A stretch of DNA of 64,000 nucleotides from Apibacter mensalis (GTDB taxonomy: Bacteria; Bacteroidota; Bacteroidia; Flavobacteriales; Weeksellaceae), in assembly GCF_001418685.1 (NCBI RefSeq), contig NZ_LIVM01000009.1:1-64000 (forward strand), in the 5' to 3' direction. The notes under the pieces were generated by a model. It made no database searches. It saw only the letters and a list, made by a program, of their open reading frames with translations, and was not told where the DNA came from. This document shows, one piece after another, positions 45,184-55,026 of this stretch. Position 1 is the stretch's first letter. Every line of letters starts with the position of its first letter. Made by a program: the position numbers and the translations under genes.

Positions 45184-45819
45184 TCATAATTTCTTTTTAT
45201 ATACGGAAACTTCCGTTGTCCTACAATTAATACGAGTTAAAACTTCTTTAAAATTTTTATAATCTCTACATGTGAAAACAACTTCATTAAGTATTATTTC
45301 CTTTGTACTTAAAATATAACCCTTTAGAAATTGATTTTTAACTTCAAATTGTAATTTTATCGGAAATGTAAAATTGTTTTTAATTTTTAAATCTTTGCAT
45401 TTATATAATACCAAAGCATCAGCTCCTAAAGGATATATTCGTTGATGTTCTGCAAGAAGATCAATATCAGTATGATGCCTCTCAATAATAGATAATCCGC
45501 TTACTAATGATAGATGATAAATAATACTACTGTAAAGTTTATAAATATAATATGAATTTTGGTTTACTAATGTATGATTAGTTTTTTCTAAAGCTTTCCA
45601 AAAAGAAAATACTTGCTTGGGTTTTATAACTATATCATTAAGTGCATTTTGTATCCATGTAAGTTGATTTACTGATTGATCTACAGAAAATATACGGTTG
45701 TTAACCATCTTATATTGTAAAAAAACTTGATGTGGATAAATATTCAAATCTTTTTTTAGTTGTTTAGCATAATCAGTAAATGTAAAATTGTTTTTAAACT
45801 TTTTAATTATGTTCATCAT
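45184..45819 (-). CDS. VanW-family protein without the usual GGGxCQ motif
   Basis: The 211-aa protein follows the VanW layout: QVFSFWKALEKTN, then the late segment SIIERHHTDIDLLAEHQR and PLGADALVLYKCKDLKIKNN. In typical VanW proteins a GGGxCQ motif comes before the ERHxH segment; here that place reads YIYKLYSSIIYHL, so the motif is lost. It has no signal peptide. VanW-family proteins are linked to glycopeptide resistance and to surface-polysaccharide regions, without established activity. It stands just outside the glycosyltransferase group. Confidence 0.75.
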   Translation of the reverse strand: MMNIIKKFKNNFTFTDYAKQLKKDLNIYPHQVFLQYKMVNNRIFSVDQSVNQLTWIQNALNDIVIKPKQVFSFWKALEKTNHTLVNQNSYYIYKLYSSIIYHLSLVSGLSIIERHHTDIDLLAEHQRIYPLGADALVLYKCKDLKIKNNFTFPIKLQFEVKNQFLKGYILSTKEIILNEVVFTCRDYKNFKEVLTRINCRTTEVSVYKKKL

Positions 45820-45910
45820 AACAAAATTAGTAATGTAAATATAATAAAAAGAGTTTGCGAAATTCGATTAAAAGTAATAATTGATTAAATTTGCCCTGCT
45901 AAAAAAATGT

Positions 45911-46915
45911 ATGATAATAACTTATTTATTAAGAATATATATAATTTGCCCTGCAAATATTTCTACCGGAGGACCGGAGGCATTACATCAATTAAGTCAT
46001 AAATTAAGAACTATTTGTAAATTGGATGCCAGGATGTATTATGTACATAAACAACCTAATTTAAACCCTAAGCCGGAAATTTATAATATCTATGAGACAT
46101 CAGAGATTACAACTATTGAAGATAGTCCCAATAATGTTATCATAATTCCCGAATCTTTAACTAATTATATTTTTAAGTTTAAAGAAAGTAAGAAAATTGT
46201 ATGGTGGTTAAGTGTCGATTTCTATTCGATTTGTATGAAAAATAGACATAGAGGATTAAAATTTTATTATTCAAAATATTTCAAAGGTAAAAGAGAGGAT
46301 CAAGAATACCATTTTGAAAATATTCCCAATGTGTATCACTGGGCTCAATCCTATAGATCTTATTTATATCTTGTTAAAAACCATATACCGGAAAATAAGA
46401 TTTCTTATGTATGTGATTATGTTAATCCAATATTTCTGGAAAAAAGTAATCAAATTACAGATTCAAATAAAAAAGAGGATACAATAGTCTATAATCCTAA
46501 AAAGAATAATAAAAAATTAATATCAATAATAAAAAATAATTCAAAATTTAATTGGATAGCCATTAAAAATATGACCCCAGACCAAGTGGTTGAAACTATG
46601 AAAAAAGCAAAAATATATGTTGATTTTGGATACAATCCGGGCAGGGACAAAATGCTAAGAGAATCTTCAATAATGAAATGTGTTATCATATCAGGTATGG
46701 GAGGTTCTTCTAAATACCAACAGGATTTGAATATTCCGAAGGAATACAAATTCAATTTTACCAACAATGAACTTCCTAAAATTATTGATAAAATTGAACA
46801 TTCTATCACTGATTATGATAATGCTATTTTAAATTTTAGTAATTACAGAAACGAAATTTTAAATGAAGAATCAAAATTTGAAAATCAATTACAATTATTT
46901 TTTGAAGTAAACTAA
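45911..46915 (+). CDS. Probable glycosyltransferase
   Basis: The 334-aa protein (from ATG 45911) begins IYIICPANISTGGPEALHQL, a GPE-type N-terminal signature of glycosyltransferases of the GT-B kind, and ends with a domain containing YVDFGYNPGRDKMLRESSIMK and GMGGSSKYQQD, like nucleotide-sugar-binding C-terminal domains. It opens a rightward run of three transferase genes and is 7 bp before the next. The frame also opens 10 codons earlier with TTG, but ATG 45911 is preferred. It probably adds a sugar to a surface glycan. Confidence 0.75.
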   Translation: MIITYLLRIYIICPANISTGGPEALHQLSHKLRTICKLDARMYYVHKQPNLNPKPEIYNIYETSEITTIEDSPNNVIIIPESLTNYIFKFKESKKIVWWLSVDFYSICMKNRHRGLKFYYSKYFKGKREDQEYHFENIPNVYHWAQSYRSYLYLVKNHIPENKISYVCDYVNPIFLEKSNQITDSNKKEDTIVYNPKKNNKKLISIIKNNSKFNWIAIKNMTPDQVVETMKKAKIYVDFGYNPGRDKMLRESSIMKCVIISGMGGSSKYQQDLNIPKEYKFNFTNNELPKIIDKIEHSITDYDNAILNFSNYRNEILNEESKFENQLQLFFEVN

Positions 46916-46922
46916 TACATAA

Positions 46923-47834
46923 ATGATATCAGTAATAATTCCCATATATAATGTCGCAACATATTTGGGTAGATGTTTAGATTCTGTCATTAATCAAACG
47001 TATCCGGACTTGGAAATTATATTGGTAAATGATGGATCCACAGATTCAAGTGGATTGATTTGCGATGAATATTCAAAAAAGGATCCTAGGATTATTGTTA
47101 TTCATCAGGTTAATAAAGGACCTTCAGAAGCCAGAAATAAAGGATTAGATATAGCAAAAGGCGAGTATATTGGATTTATAGATCCAGATGATGTTATATC
47201 TATCAAGTATTTTGAAATACTTTATAAAACATTGGTGAAATCTGATAGTGACATGATTTTATGTAATTTTAAGCATTTTTCATTTATCCATGAAATTAAT
47301 AAAGATACTATTTCATTGAATAACAGTAAACAATATAATGGGTATAATTTTATAAAAGATTTTACTTATCAAAAAGATACGGTTCGCTATGTAGTATTAT
47401 GGAATAAGCTTTACAAAAAATATTTATGGAATAATTTAAGGTTTCCGGTAGATGTTAAAATATGTGAAGATGAATACGTTTGGTATAAATGTATGTATAG
47501 GGCAAACAGAATCTGTGAAATTGATCAAATTCTATATTTTTATTTTAAAAGAGCAAATAGTACAACTAATAAAGTTTATGAACCATTTTCTTATAAGAAG
47601 GAAATTGCATTTATAGAAGCATTGAAAGATCGAATTGATTTTTGTAAGAAAAATAATTTAAATAAATTATTAAGAAAAACTCAAGAATACAGAAATAAAT
47701 TATTAAGAAAAATATACATTACAACACCTAAGGATAAAATTCCAGAATATATTACTGCTGAGCTATATAAAAATATAACATATATTCCTTACCCCAAACG
47801 AATAAAAATTTATTTAAAGAAAGTTTTTAAATAA
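46923..47834 (+). CDS. Family 2 glycosyltransferase
   Basis: The 303-aa protein has a GT-A fold: VSVIIPIYN-type start (MISVIIPIYNVATYLGRC), NDGSTDSSG for the nucleotide, and the metal-binding DxD-like region GFIDPDDVI. It lacks membrane helices, so it works on the cytoplasmic face of the inner membrane. It is 7 bp after the previous transferase and 10 bp before the next, one operon. Confidence 0.92.
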   Translation: MISVIIPIYNVATYLGRCLDSVINQTYPDLEIILVNDGSTDSSGLICDEYSKKDPRIIVIHQVNKGPSEARNKGLDIAKGEYIGFIDPDDVISIKYFEILYKTLVKSDSDMILCNFKHFSFIHEINKDTISLNNSKQYNGYNFIKDFTYQKDTVRYVVLWNKLYKKYLWNNLRFPVDVKICEDEYVWYKCMYRANRICEIDQILYFYFKRANSTTNKVYEPFSYKKEIAFIEALKDRIDFCKKNNLNKLLRKTQEYRNKLLRKIYITTPKDKIPEYITAELYKNITYIPYPKRIKIYLKKVFK

Positions 47835-47844
47835 AGTCTTTATA

Positions 47845-48756
47845 ATGTACACTTATACTATAATTATACCGCATAAAAATACTCCAGAATTATTACGTAG
47901 ATGTTTGAATTCAATACCTTTTAGAGAAGATATACAAATTGTAGTAGTGGATGATCACAGTGATTGTAATATGGTAGATTTTAAAAAGTTTCCCGGATAC
48001 GATAGAAAAAATGTAGAAATTTATTTCACCAAAGAGGGAAGAGGGGCGGGCTATGTGCGTAATATAGGATTAAATAAAGCAAAAGGGAAATGGATATTAT
48101 TCGCTGATTCTGATGATTTTTTTAACAGTAATTTTTTAAATGCAATAGATAAATATAAAGATAATGATGATGAAATAATTTATTTTCTGGCTACCAGTGT
48201 TGAGAGCAAGTCTTTAATGAAATCTACCAGACATCTCTACTTAGTTAAAACTAGAGAAAAATACTATAAAAAGCTACGTTATAACAAAATAAGAGCAAAA
48301 GATCAATTAGTTTACAAAAATTGGGAAGTATGGGCTAAAATGTTTAATAGAAGTTTTATAGAAAAAAATAACTTAGCTTTTAATGAAGAAAAAATGGGTG
48401 AAGACGCTTTATTTGTTATTAGATCAGGAGAGTTATCTAAAAACTATTCGGTGGATAATTTTACAATATATTGTATAACCTATAGAGAAGATAGCTTATG
48501 TTTTAAACTTGATACTGTAAATGATTTTGACGATATGTTTATGGCTAAAATTAGGATAAATAATTATTTAAAACAGGTGAATAAAGAAAAATTTACTCTT
48601 GATTTAGATAAAGATTTGTTATTATCCTATAAATACGGCGGAGTAGATAAAATGAATGAAATTTTTAAAATTGTCAAAAAAAATGGAAATAAACTATCTT
48701 TTAAAACTTATATCAAATATTATTTAAAAATCCTATATAATTCGAAAATTAAATAA
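47845..48756 (+). CDS. Family 2 glycosyltransferase
   Basis: The 303-aa GT-A protein starts YTIIIPHKNTPELLRRCLNS, with VVVDDHSD and the DxD-type FADSDDFF. It closes the three-gene glycosyltransferase run. The ending is rich in Lys and Tyr. Donor and acceptor sugars cannot be predicted. Confidence 0.9.
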   Translation: MYTYTIIIPHKNTPELLRRCLNSIPFREDIQIVVVDDHSDCNMVDFKKFPGYDRKNVEIYFTKEGRGAGYVRNIGLNKAKGKWILFADSDDFFNSNFLNAIDKYKDNDDEIIYFLATSVESKSLMKSTRHLYLVKTREKYYKKLRYNKIRAKDQLVYKNWEVWAKMFNRSFIEKNNLAFNEEKMGEDALFVIRSGELSKNYSVDNFTIYCITYREDSLCFKLDTVNDFDDMFMAKIRINNYLKQVNKEKFTLDLDKDLLLSYKYGGVDKMNEIFKIVKKNGNKLSFKTYIKYYLKILYNSKIK

Positions 48757-49147
48757 TGATTATTTTATAATTAAATTATGCATAAAAATACACGTTTATA
48801 AACAAAACATCCATTAATATTTAAATGATAACAGATATTTTCGGTTATAAAAATACTTGCCTGCTTATTTTTATTTCCTCCCTTTTATGGAAAAAATTTT
48901 TAATATTCTTCAAAAGACCAAACAGCTTTCCCATATTTATACTAAATTTCCCTCATCTTGCTTATAAAGGATATATTAATGACTTATGTTAGTATTGGGT
49001 TGTCCTAAGTTATTATTATTACGATCATATACAATAAAATTAGCATATTATAGCAGCACCGCACGGCAGCCGTTATTCCAAGTAGCTAAATCCATTGACT
49101 GGACAGGGCTATAATCTTTGATATATATTCTTAAGTTGATCTAATAT
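48757..49147. other. Gene-free gap with possible decayed coding debris
   Basis: This 390-bp stretch separates convergent transferase genes. It contains three short open frames: plus strand 48887-48967 (26 aa, MEKIFNILQKTKQLSHI start), plus strand 48986-49114 (42 aa, ending QVAKSIDWTGL), and a minus-strand frame ending at 49048 (…SMDLATWNNGCRAVLL). The last 90 bp are unusually GC-rich for this genome (around 49050-49080). They look like remnants of a lost gene or insertion sequence; the family is not recognised. No terminator is evident. Confidence 0.4.
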
Positions 49148-50428
49148 TTATAGATTTTCAATTAAATTTTTAGTCAGAAATTTTCTATGAAAATTGGAAA
49201 TTTTTAATGAAGGAGTATGAATGATATTATTTTTCCATTTTTCAAATTCATCTAAAATGAACTTTTTTAAAAGATCATGACTGTTATAAGTAAAATGTTT
49301 GCCAGAATTAGTTTCATTTAAAATTTTCTCAACATCTGCATGTTGAGGACCAATAGATAAAATTGTTTTACCTGTGGCTAAATATTCAAAAAATTTACCT
49401 GGAATGATACCTTTGGATTTCTCATTGTCAAAATTGGTTAATACTAATAAATTAGAAAAATTCATTTCATTAATTGACTCTATGTGGGGTAAATAGCCTA
49501 TATTGACAAGGTTATTTTTTAAAACCGTGAAATTTAAGTTATTTAAAATTGAGTCTGATATTTTTCCGACGAATTTTAAACGGAATAGAGAGGCAAATTC
49601 CGAACACTCTTCAACCAATTCTATTAAGACTTTCCATAAATTAATTGGATTTCTTAAGCTCTCCAACATACCCACATAGGAAATCGTAAATGTAGAGGTT
49701 CGTTCATTCAGTGTATTTACTTCAGAATCAAAACCATTGGTAATACATACAACATTTTTAGCACCTAATTTCTCAAAATTTTCTTTATCTGTAAAGCTGG
49801 TCGAAAGAACTAAATCGGCAGTCAGTAAAACCTTTTTTTCCATTTCCTTATGTCTTCGATCAGACCTTGAGGTAAGTTTCAATTGAGAGTAATACGAAAT
49901 TTGAGTCCAAGGATCTCTAAAATCGGCAATCCACCTAATTTTATCTTTTTTTATTTGCTTTAATCCTAATCCAATTAAATGCATACTATGAGGCGGGCCT
50001 GTTGTTACAAAAGTATCAATCCGGTGTTCATCTATATATTTTTCAAGAAATTTAATTGAAGGTTTAATCCAAAACTTACGCGCATCGGGAATAAAAAAAT
50101 TTCCTCTTACAAATACTGATAACCTAGATAATATTCCTAGTTTTTTTGATGTTTCAAATTGTCCGGCTTTAAAATCTTTATTCTTTTTAGTAATTTTTTC
50201 TGCTATATGGTAAGGTTCCCAAATAGGCTTTTTTACAATTATTATTTTTGGATTTATTTCTTCAATTAAGCTAGGGTCTAAGATGGGATAGGAAGGATTT
50301 TCAGGTATATAAACATGCGGTTCATAACCAAATTCAGGGAGATATTTTGTAAATTTTAGCCATCGCTGTACACCGGGTCCTCCGGAAGGAGGCCAATAAT
50401 ATGAGATGATCAAAACCTTCTTATTCAT
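49148..50428 (-). CDS. Family 4-type glycosyltransferase
   Basis: The 426-aa GT-B protein begins VLIISYYWPPSGGPGVQRWL, typical of GT4 transferases from Bacteroidetes. It has ADFRDPWT in the N-terminal domain and GKFFEYLATGKTILSIG in the C-terminal domain, where the nucleotide sugar binds. It is 8 bp after the YfhO-like gene on the minus strand and converges with the plus-strand transferases. It probably builds a surface polysaccharide or LPS. Confidence 0.92.
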   Translation of the reverse strand: MNKKVLIISYYWPPSGGPGVQRWLKFTKYLPEFGYEPHVYIPENPSYPILDPSLIEEINPKIIIVKKPIWEPYHIAEKITKKNKDFKAGQFETSKKLGILSRLSVFVRGNFFIPDARKFWIKPSIKFLEKYIDEHRIDTFVTTGPPHSMHLIGLGLKQIKKDKIRWIADFRDPWTQISYYSQLKLTSRSDRRHKEMEKKVLLTADLVLSTSFTDKENFEKLGAKNVVCITNGFDSEVNTLNERTSTFTISYVGMLESLRNPINLWKVLIELVEECSEFASLFRLKFVGKISDSILNNLNFTVLKNNLVNIGYLPHIESINEMNFSNLLVLTNFDNEKSKGIIPGKFFEYLATGKTILSIGPQHADVEKILNETNSGKHFTYNSHDLLKKFILDEFEKWKNNIIHTPSLKISNFHRKFLTKNLIENL

Positions 50429-50436
50429 GTTTATTT

Positions 50437-52953
50437 TTACAAAACAGGAGTTGAAATATCAGCTGATTTATTTCTTTTTTTATAGTCGTAAATTAGTAAA
50501 AAACTACTTATAATTACGAAAAAAATAAAAGTTGCCAAGGTTATATATTTTCCTTTTTGAATCACGGGTGGATTAAAGCAGAAATTAATTGTATGTTTTC
50601 CCGCAGGTATTTTTAAAGCACGTAATATATAATCAGCTCGATAAATGGGAACTTCTTTTCCGTCGATAGTAGCTTTCCAACCATGAGGGTAATAAATTTC
50701 TGAAAAAACACCTAATTTTTCCACTTTACTATGGGAGACATAGGTTAAGTTGTTCGGTAAATACTCTTTTAATTCGATGGAGGACAAACTGTCAACGGAC
50801 GGTTTTATGGTAAGGTCCTTCTTAAATTTTGAATTAACAATTGCTTTTCTTTTGTTATCAATCTTACCTAATGTAAGTAATTCCTCATCAGCATTTTTAG
50901 CAAAAACTATTTCATTTACAAACCAAGCATTGCCATTGTTATTAGGATTAGGAATTGGCCTAATGATTGAATCGGCAGTGATGATATATTTGGTATTTAG
51001 CATATCCAATATAGGTAAATTTAAGCTATCCGATAAATAGAAATCTATTAAATCTTGATATCTCCTTAATTTTGCACCATGATATCCGCCTATAGATTGA
51101 TGAAAATAGGACGTATTCGTTTCATTAAAAGGGCTTAATAATAAATTGAAGACTCTGTAATGAGCTTGATCATTTTGTTTAATCAATTCTAATGCTTTGT
51201 TTACAGGTGCAGCATTGACAATACGGGCTAGGGTCGGATCGGTTTCTGCCTTTTGTATTTGTGTTTCTGTTACCTGGGTAGGAAAAGGATTTTTATATAA
51301 TTGTTTATCTACAAAATTATCATTATTCAAATAGCGTTTATCTACTCCCCATAAATCAACCAAAGATAATGCTGCAATGGCTAAAACAACATAACTAGAT
51401 TTGAAAGGTTTTATTTCGCCTGCCCAAAGAAAAACAGCACAAACTAAAACGAAAAAGAAAGTTCGTAAGATGTCTGATTGAAACAGGACAAATCGATCTT
51501 TTCTAATTGCTTCTAATATTTCATATTTTAAAAATTGACCTTCTAAAGAAGTGTGAAAACTAAATATTTGTAATCCTGCTACATATAGCAGTAATAAGAT
51601 AACTGATATAAAACCGAAACTTATATATAAAATTTTAGTTTTGTAAAATTTGGTAAGAGAAGAGTCCATAAAATAGGAATAAGTACCCAATAAAGCCAAT
51701 AAAGGAAGAGTAAATTCGGCAATCACAAGAGCAGAGGATACTGCGCGGAATTTATTGTATAGTGGAAAATACTGAATCATAAAATTCGTAAAAAATCCAA
51801 CATTTTTGCCCCAAGCTAAAAAGAAACTTAAAAAAGTTGCTGCTACTAACCACCATTTATATCTACCCTTATAAAAAAATAAAGCTAAGAAGGCTAAAAA
51901 GATAACTACAGCTCCTTGATATGCCGGACCTACTGTACCCGGTTGTTCCCCCCAATAAGAGCCATTAAATGCACGTTTAAATTGGATATATTCTTCCTGT
52001 GATCTAATATTTTCTTGTAATGCAGGTTCTAAATGATTGGTTTTAAATCCCTTTTCATTGTTACCACCTCCCATAAAGTTGGGAATAAATAAATTAGCAG
52101 TTTCTAATATCCCATAACTCCAATGGGTAATATAATCATTATCTAATCCCTGATTAGGTAAAACATTATTTTTACTTAGGGTTAATTCAGATTTCCCGCG
52201 TGTGGTTTCTTTAGAATATTCATAGGTTGAAAGTAATCGTGTAGAATTCATTCCAATGGACAATACAATGGCCAAAAAAAATAGTCCGGATGAAATAATA
52301 AAAGTTTTTAATGTTTTTGTTTTTAGACTATGAATTAGTTCAACCAATCCAAAAATACCTAAAGCTAAAAACAAATAATAGGTCATTTGAGGGTGATTGG
52401 CAGCAATTTGTAGTGATAGGAATAGAGTGGTAACAATAAATCCTCCAATATATTTTTTTTGATATAATAAATAAATTCCGGCTATAAATGGTGCGAAATA
52501 GGCTATCGTGTGGACTTTAGCATTATGACCGGCACCTATTATTATAAAAAAATACGTTGAAAAAGAAAACATAACGCTTCCTAATAAAGCATATTTCCAA
52601 TTTTTTAACCATACCATACCTAATAAATAAAAACCTGCTAACAATAAAAATAAATAACTGGCAGGTGTAGGAAATATTCTTAGTACTCGATCAATACCTT
52701 TGATTATGTCTGAAGGATAATTAGCTCCCATTTGGTAGGTAGGCATACCTCCAAACATGGAATTGCTCCAATAGGTATCTTCTTTATGGATAGAGCGATA
52801 ATCTTCTAACTCATGTGCTCCGCCTTTATAATGGATGATATCAGGTTGAGAAATATATTTTCCTGATAATATGGGACTAAAATATAAAAAGGAGAGGATG
52901 ATAAAAAAAAGTAAACATCCTACAACCGGCAAGAAATAATTATTTTTTTTCAT
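50437..52953 (-). CDS. YfhO-family polytopic membrane protein
   Basis: An 838-aa protein with about 13 membrane helices and a C-terminal periplasmic beta domain, matching the YfhO family. Key pieces are FGGMPTYQMG after the first helix, AANHPQMTYY, and a late EIYYPHGWKATIDGKEVPIYRADYILRA. Bacterial YfhO-type proteins are tied to glycosylation of cell-wall polymers (GT-C-like fold). It lies directly before the GT4 gene, so the pair may act together. Its start overlaps the DUF4834 gene by 14 bp. Confidence 0.88.
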   Translation of the reverse strand: MKKNNYFLPVVGCLLFFIILSFLYFSPILSGKYISQPDIIHYKGGAHELEDYRSIHKEDTYWSNSMFGGMPTYQMGANYPSDIIKGIDRVLRIFPTPASYLFLLLAGFYLLGMVWLKNWKYALLGSVMFSFSTYFFIIIGAGHNAKVHTIAYFAPFIAGIYLLYQKKYIGGFIVTTLFLSLQIAANHPQMTYYLFLALGIFGLVELIHSLKTKTLKTFIISSGLFFLAIVLSIGMNSTRLLSTYEYSKETTRGKSELTLSKNNVLPNQGLDNDYITHWSYGILETANLFIPNFMGGGNNEKGFKTNHLEPALQENIRSQEEYIQFKRAFNGSYWGEQPGTVGPAYQGAVVIFLAFLALFFYKGRYKWWLVAATFLSFFLAWGKNVGFFTNFMIQYFPLYNKFRAVSSALVIAEFTLPLLALLGTYSYFMDSSLTKFYKTKILYISFGFISVILLLLYVAGLQIFSFHTSLEGQFLKYEILEAIRKDRFVLFQSDILRTFFFVLVCAVFLWAGEIKPFKSSYVVLAIAALSLVDLWGVDKRYLNNDNFVDKQLYKNPFPTQVTETQIQKAETDPTLARIVNAAPVNKALELIKQNDQAHYRVFNLLLSPFNETNTSYFHQSIGGYHGAKLRRYQDLIDFYLSDSLNLPILDMLNTKYIITADSIIRPIPNPNNNGNAWFVNEIVFAKNADEELLTLGKIDNKRKAIVNSKFKKDLTIKPSVDSLSSIELKEYLPNNLTYVSHSKVEKLGVFSEIYYPHGWKATIDGKEVPIYRADYILRALKIPAGKHTINFCFNPPVIQKGKYITLATFIFFVIISSFLLIYDYKKRNKSADISTPVL

Positions 52954-53167
52954 TGTCTTTAGTTTCTACTTCTTCATAATCAACTGTTTCAGCATCCCAT
53001 TTAATACCCTTTTTTATAGAAGAATTTTTTCTTTGGTTATTAAATTGATGGGGCTTGGGCTTGGAATATTTCTTTTTTGCATGCGTACCGGTAAAAATCT
53101 TATTTAAATAATTAAAAACAAAATAAGTAACAATTGCAAAAAATATAAATTCAATTAATCTTCCCAT
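52940..53167 (-). CDS. DUF4834 small membrane protein
   Basis: The 75-aa protein has one N-terminal membrane helix (IEFIFFAIVTYFVFNYL) and a Lys/Asn-rich, then acidic cytoplasmic tail (DAETVDYEEVETKDN). It belongs to DUF4834, a family of unknown function found upstream of YfhO-like genes in Flavobacteriia. It overlaps the YfhO-like gene by 14 bp, so the two are translationally coupled. Confidence 0.8.
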   Translation of the reverse strand: MGRLIEFIFFAIVTYFVFNYLNKIFTGTHAKKKYSKPKPHQFNNQRKNSSIKKGIKWDAETVDYEEVETKDNEKK

Positions 53168-53197
53168 AGATAAATATATAAATTAATTAATAGTCTA

Positions 53198-54277
53198 TCA
53201 ATTAATATAAGTGCTATTTTGTGTTTTTTGGACAACTTTTTCAGTTTCATTACCTTTACTTGCAGATTTGGTTTCTGTAAGATTCATGGAAAAATTAGCT
53301 TTGGATATCCATCCGGATTTATTATCTATCATAACTTTCCCACTCTGAGTTCCATTAACAGATAATTTATAGGTTACACCTTCAACCACTTTAGAATCTT
53401 TTTTAGATGGTAAAATTCCCTGTAAACGAATTTCAGTTATATTTTTACCTACTTTTACCAGTTGGTTATAACCTCTGTCTTTCATTTCAGGATGTGTATT
53501 CCATTTTTCACCTATTTTTAATCCTTTTGAAGGAAACTTCATAATCGATCCTTCAAATTGAGCTTTAAAAGTATTAGGATTTAAACCCAATTTAAAAGCA
53601 TTAATAAAATCATCTAACTCTTTTCCTTTTAATTCAGATTGTAAAGTTGTTTTTGCTTTTTCATAAATAGCATCCATACCTTTTATATTAGAAGCATTTC
53701 CATATATGTCCATGTTTAAAGTAAAAGTAACATTACTGATTGCTCGATATATTTTCCACATTTTGGCTTGATCAGGATCTTCCGGCTTTTTACCATTGGT
53801 GTCAAAAACCACTTCTTTTCCATCAGCTCTTGTAATAACCTTTTTACCGCCCATATTTACTTGTAAGGTATAAATATCATTTTTTACATCTAATACGGTA
53901 AAGCTCATAGGGTCTATGGATTCTTGTGAAACAGACTGACTTTTATCTCTAAAAGTAATGGTTTGTTTATTAATTTCTCTGGAATTAAAAGAATAAGTTT
54001 TCCCTTTTTCAAGAATGTATCTAAGATGATAAAGACTATCCGCATCTTGATAAATTCCGGATATGATTTCAGGAGTACTTTTTTGTTCTTTATTCGGATT
54101 AGTATCCGATAAAGAAGATTCGGTTAACAAGTTTTTTCCGTGGCTGCTCGTACTATTATTTTTGGAAATAGAAGAATCTATTAATTGTTTGGATTTTTCT
54201 TCATTTTTACAGGATAATAGGCAACTACCCAATAAAATAGATATAAATAAACAAGATACGACTGACAATTTTTTCAT
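53198..54277 (-). CDS. DUF6263 family lipoprotein
   Basis: A 359-aa exported protein with two possible lipobox cysteines in LLGSCLLSCKN; the second (Cys23) has the better context. After an Asn/Ser-rich linker comes a beta-rich domain (about 70-355) of the DUF6263 type, with LEKGKTYSFNSREINKQT and GLKIGEKWNTHPEM. Function unknown. It is 30 bp upstream of DUF4834 and may be transcribed with it. Confidence 0.8.
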   Translation of the reverse strand: MKKLSVVSCLFISILLGSCLLSCKNEEKSKQLIDSSISKNNSTSSHGKNLLTESSLSDTNPNKEQKSTPEIISGIYQDADSLYHLRYILEKGKTYSFNSREINKQTITFRDKSQSVSQESIDPMSFTVLDVKNDIYTLQVNMGGKKVITRADGKEVVFDTNGKKPEDPDQAKMWKIYRAISNVTFTLNMDIYGNASNIKGMDAIYEKAKTTLQSELKGKELDDFINAFKLGLNPNTFKAQFEGSIMKFPSKGLKIGEKWNTHPEMKDRGYNQLVKVGKNITEIRLQGILPSKKDSKVVEGVTYKLSVNGTQSGKVMIDNKSGWISKANFSMNLTETKSASKGNETEKVVQKTQNSTYIN

Positions 54278-54459
54278 TACGTCAAAATTTTCTGCAATTT
54301 ACTAAAGATAATTAGTAAATGAATGATAAAGCTGGAAAAAACCTAAGATTTTTAATTGGTTTTTTTAATAAATTTAATAATAATACATTTTCTAAATTTA
54401 GTTAAGCTAAATAATATTTGTATTTTAGCCACCTCATGTTTTTACTTATTTAAAGATTT

Positions 54460-55026
54460 TTGAAAAAACGATTATTGCTTCAGACATATAAAGACCAAGA
54501 GCTTTTAAATAAATATAAAGAAACGTTAGATTCTGAATATTTTGGTATTTTATATAGTAGATATATTCCCTTACTATATGGTCTCTGCTTAAAATATCTT
54601 AAGGATGAGTATAAAGCACAAGATGCAGTGATGCAAATTTTTGAAAATTTACATACTAAAATTTTAAATTTTAATGTAGACAACTTTAAATCATGGTTAT
54701 ATAAAGTATCAAAAAATCATTGTCTACAGCAATTAAGAGCAGTAAATAAAGAAATTAAGGTAGATTTTAACTTGGATATTATGGAATCTGAGGATGTTTT
54801 ACATCTATTAGACGAAAAAGATGATAATAAAAAATATTTAATTCTAGAAGAATGTATTTCTAAGCTGCCCGAACCTCAAAAAGTATCTATTGTATTGTTT
54901 TTTTTCAATGAAAAATCATATATGGATATTTGCGATGCTACCCAATATAGTTTGAAAAGCGTTAAAAGTTATATTCAAAATGGTAAAAGAAATTTAAAGC
55001 TTTGTTTAGAAAAAAAACTTAAATGA
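54460..55026 (+). CDS. ECF-type RNA polymerase sigma factor
   Basis: The 188-aa protein has region 2 (KYLKDEYKAQDAVMQIFENL, FKSWLYKVSKNHCLQQLR) and region 4 (LPEPQKVSIVLFFFNEKSYMDICDATQYSLKSVKSYIQNG) of ECF sigma factors. It starts with TTG at 54460; no in-frame ATG gives a complete region 2. Its last codons overlap the next gene by 4 bp (ATGA), the usual sigma/anti-sigma coupling. Confidence 0.9.
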   Translation: MKKRLLLQTYKDQELLNKYKETLDSEYFGILYSRYIPLLYGLCLKYLKDEYKAQDAVMQIFENLHTKILNFNVDNFKSWLYKVSKNHCLQQLRAVNKEIKVDFNLDIMESEDVLHLLDEKDDNKKYLILEECISKLPEPQKVSIVLFFFNEKSYMDICDATQYSLKSVKSYIQNGKRNLKLCLEKKLK

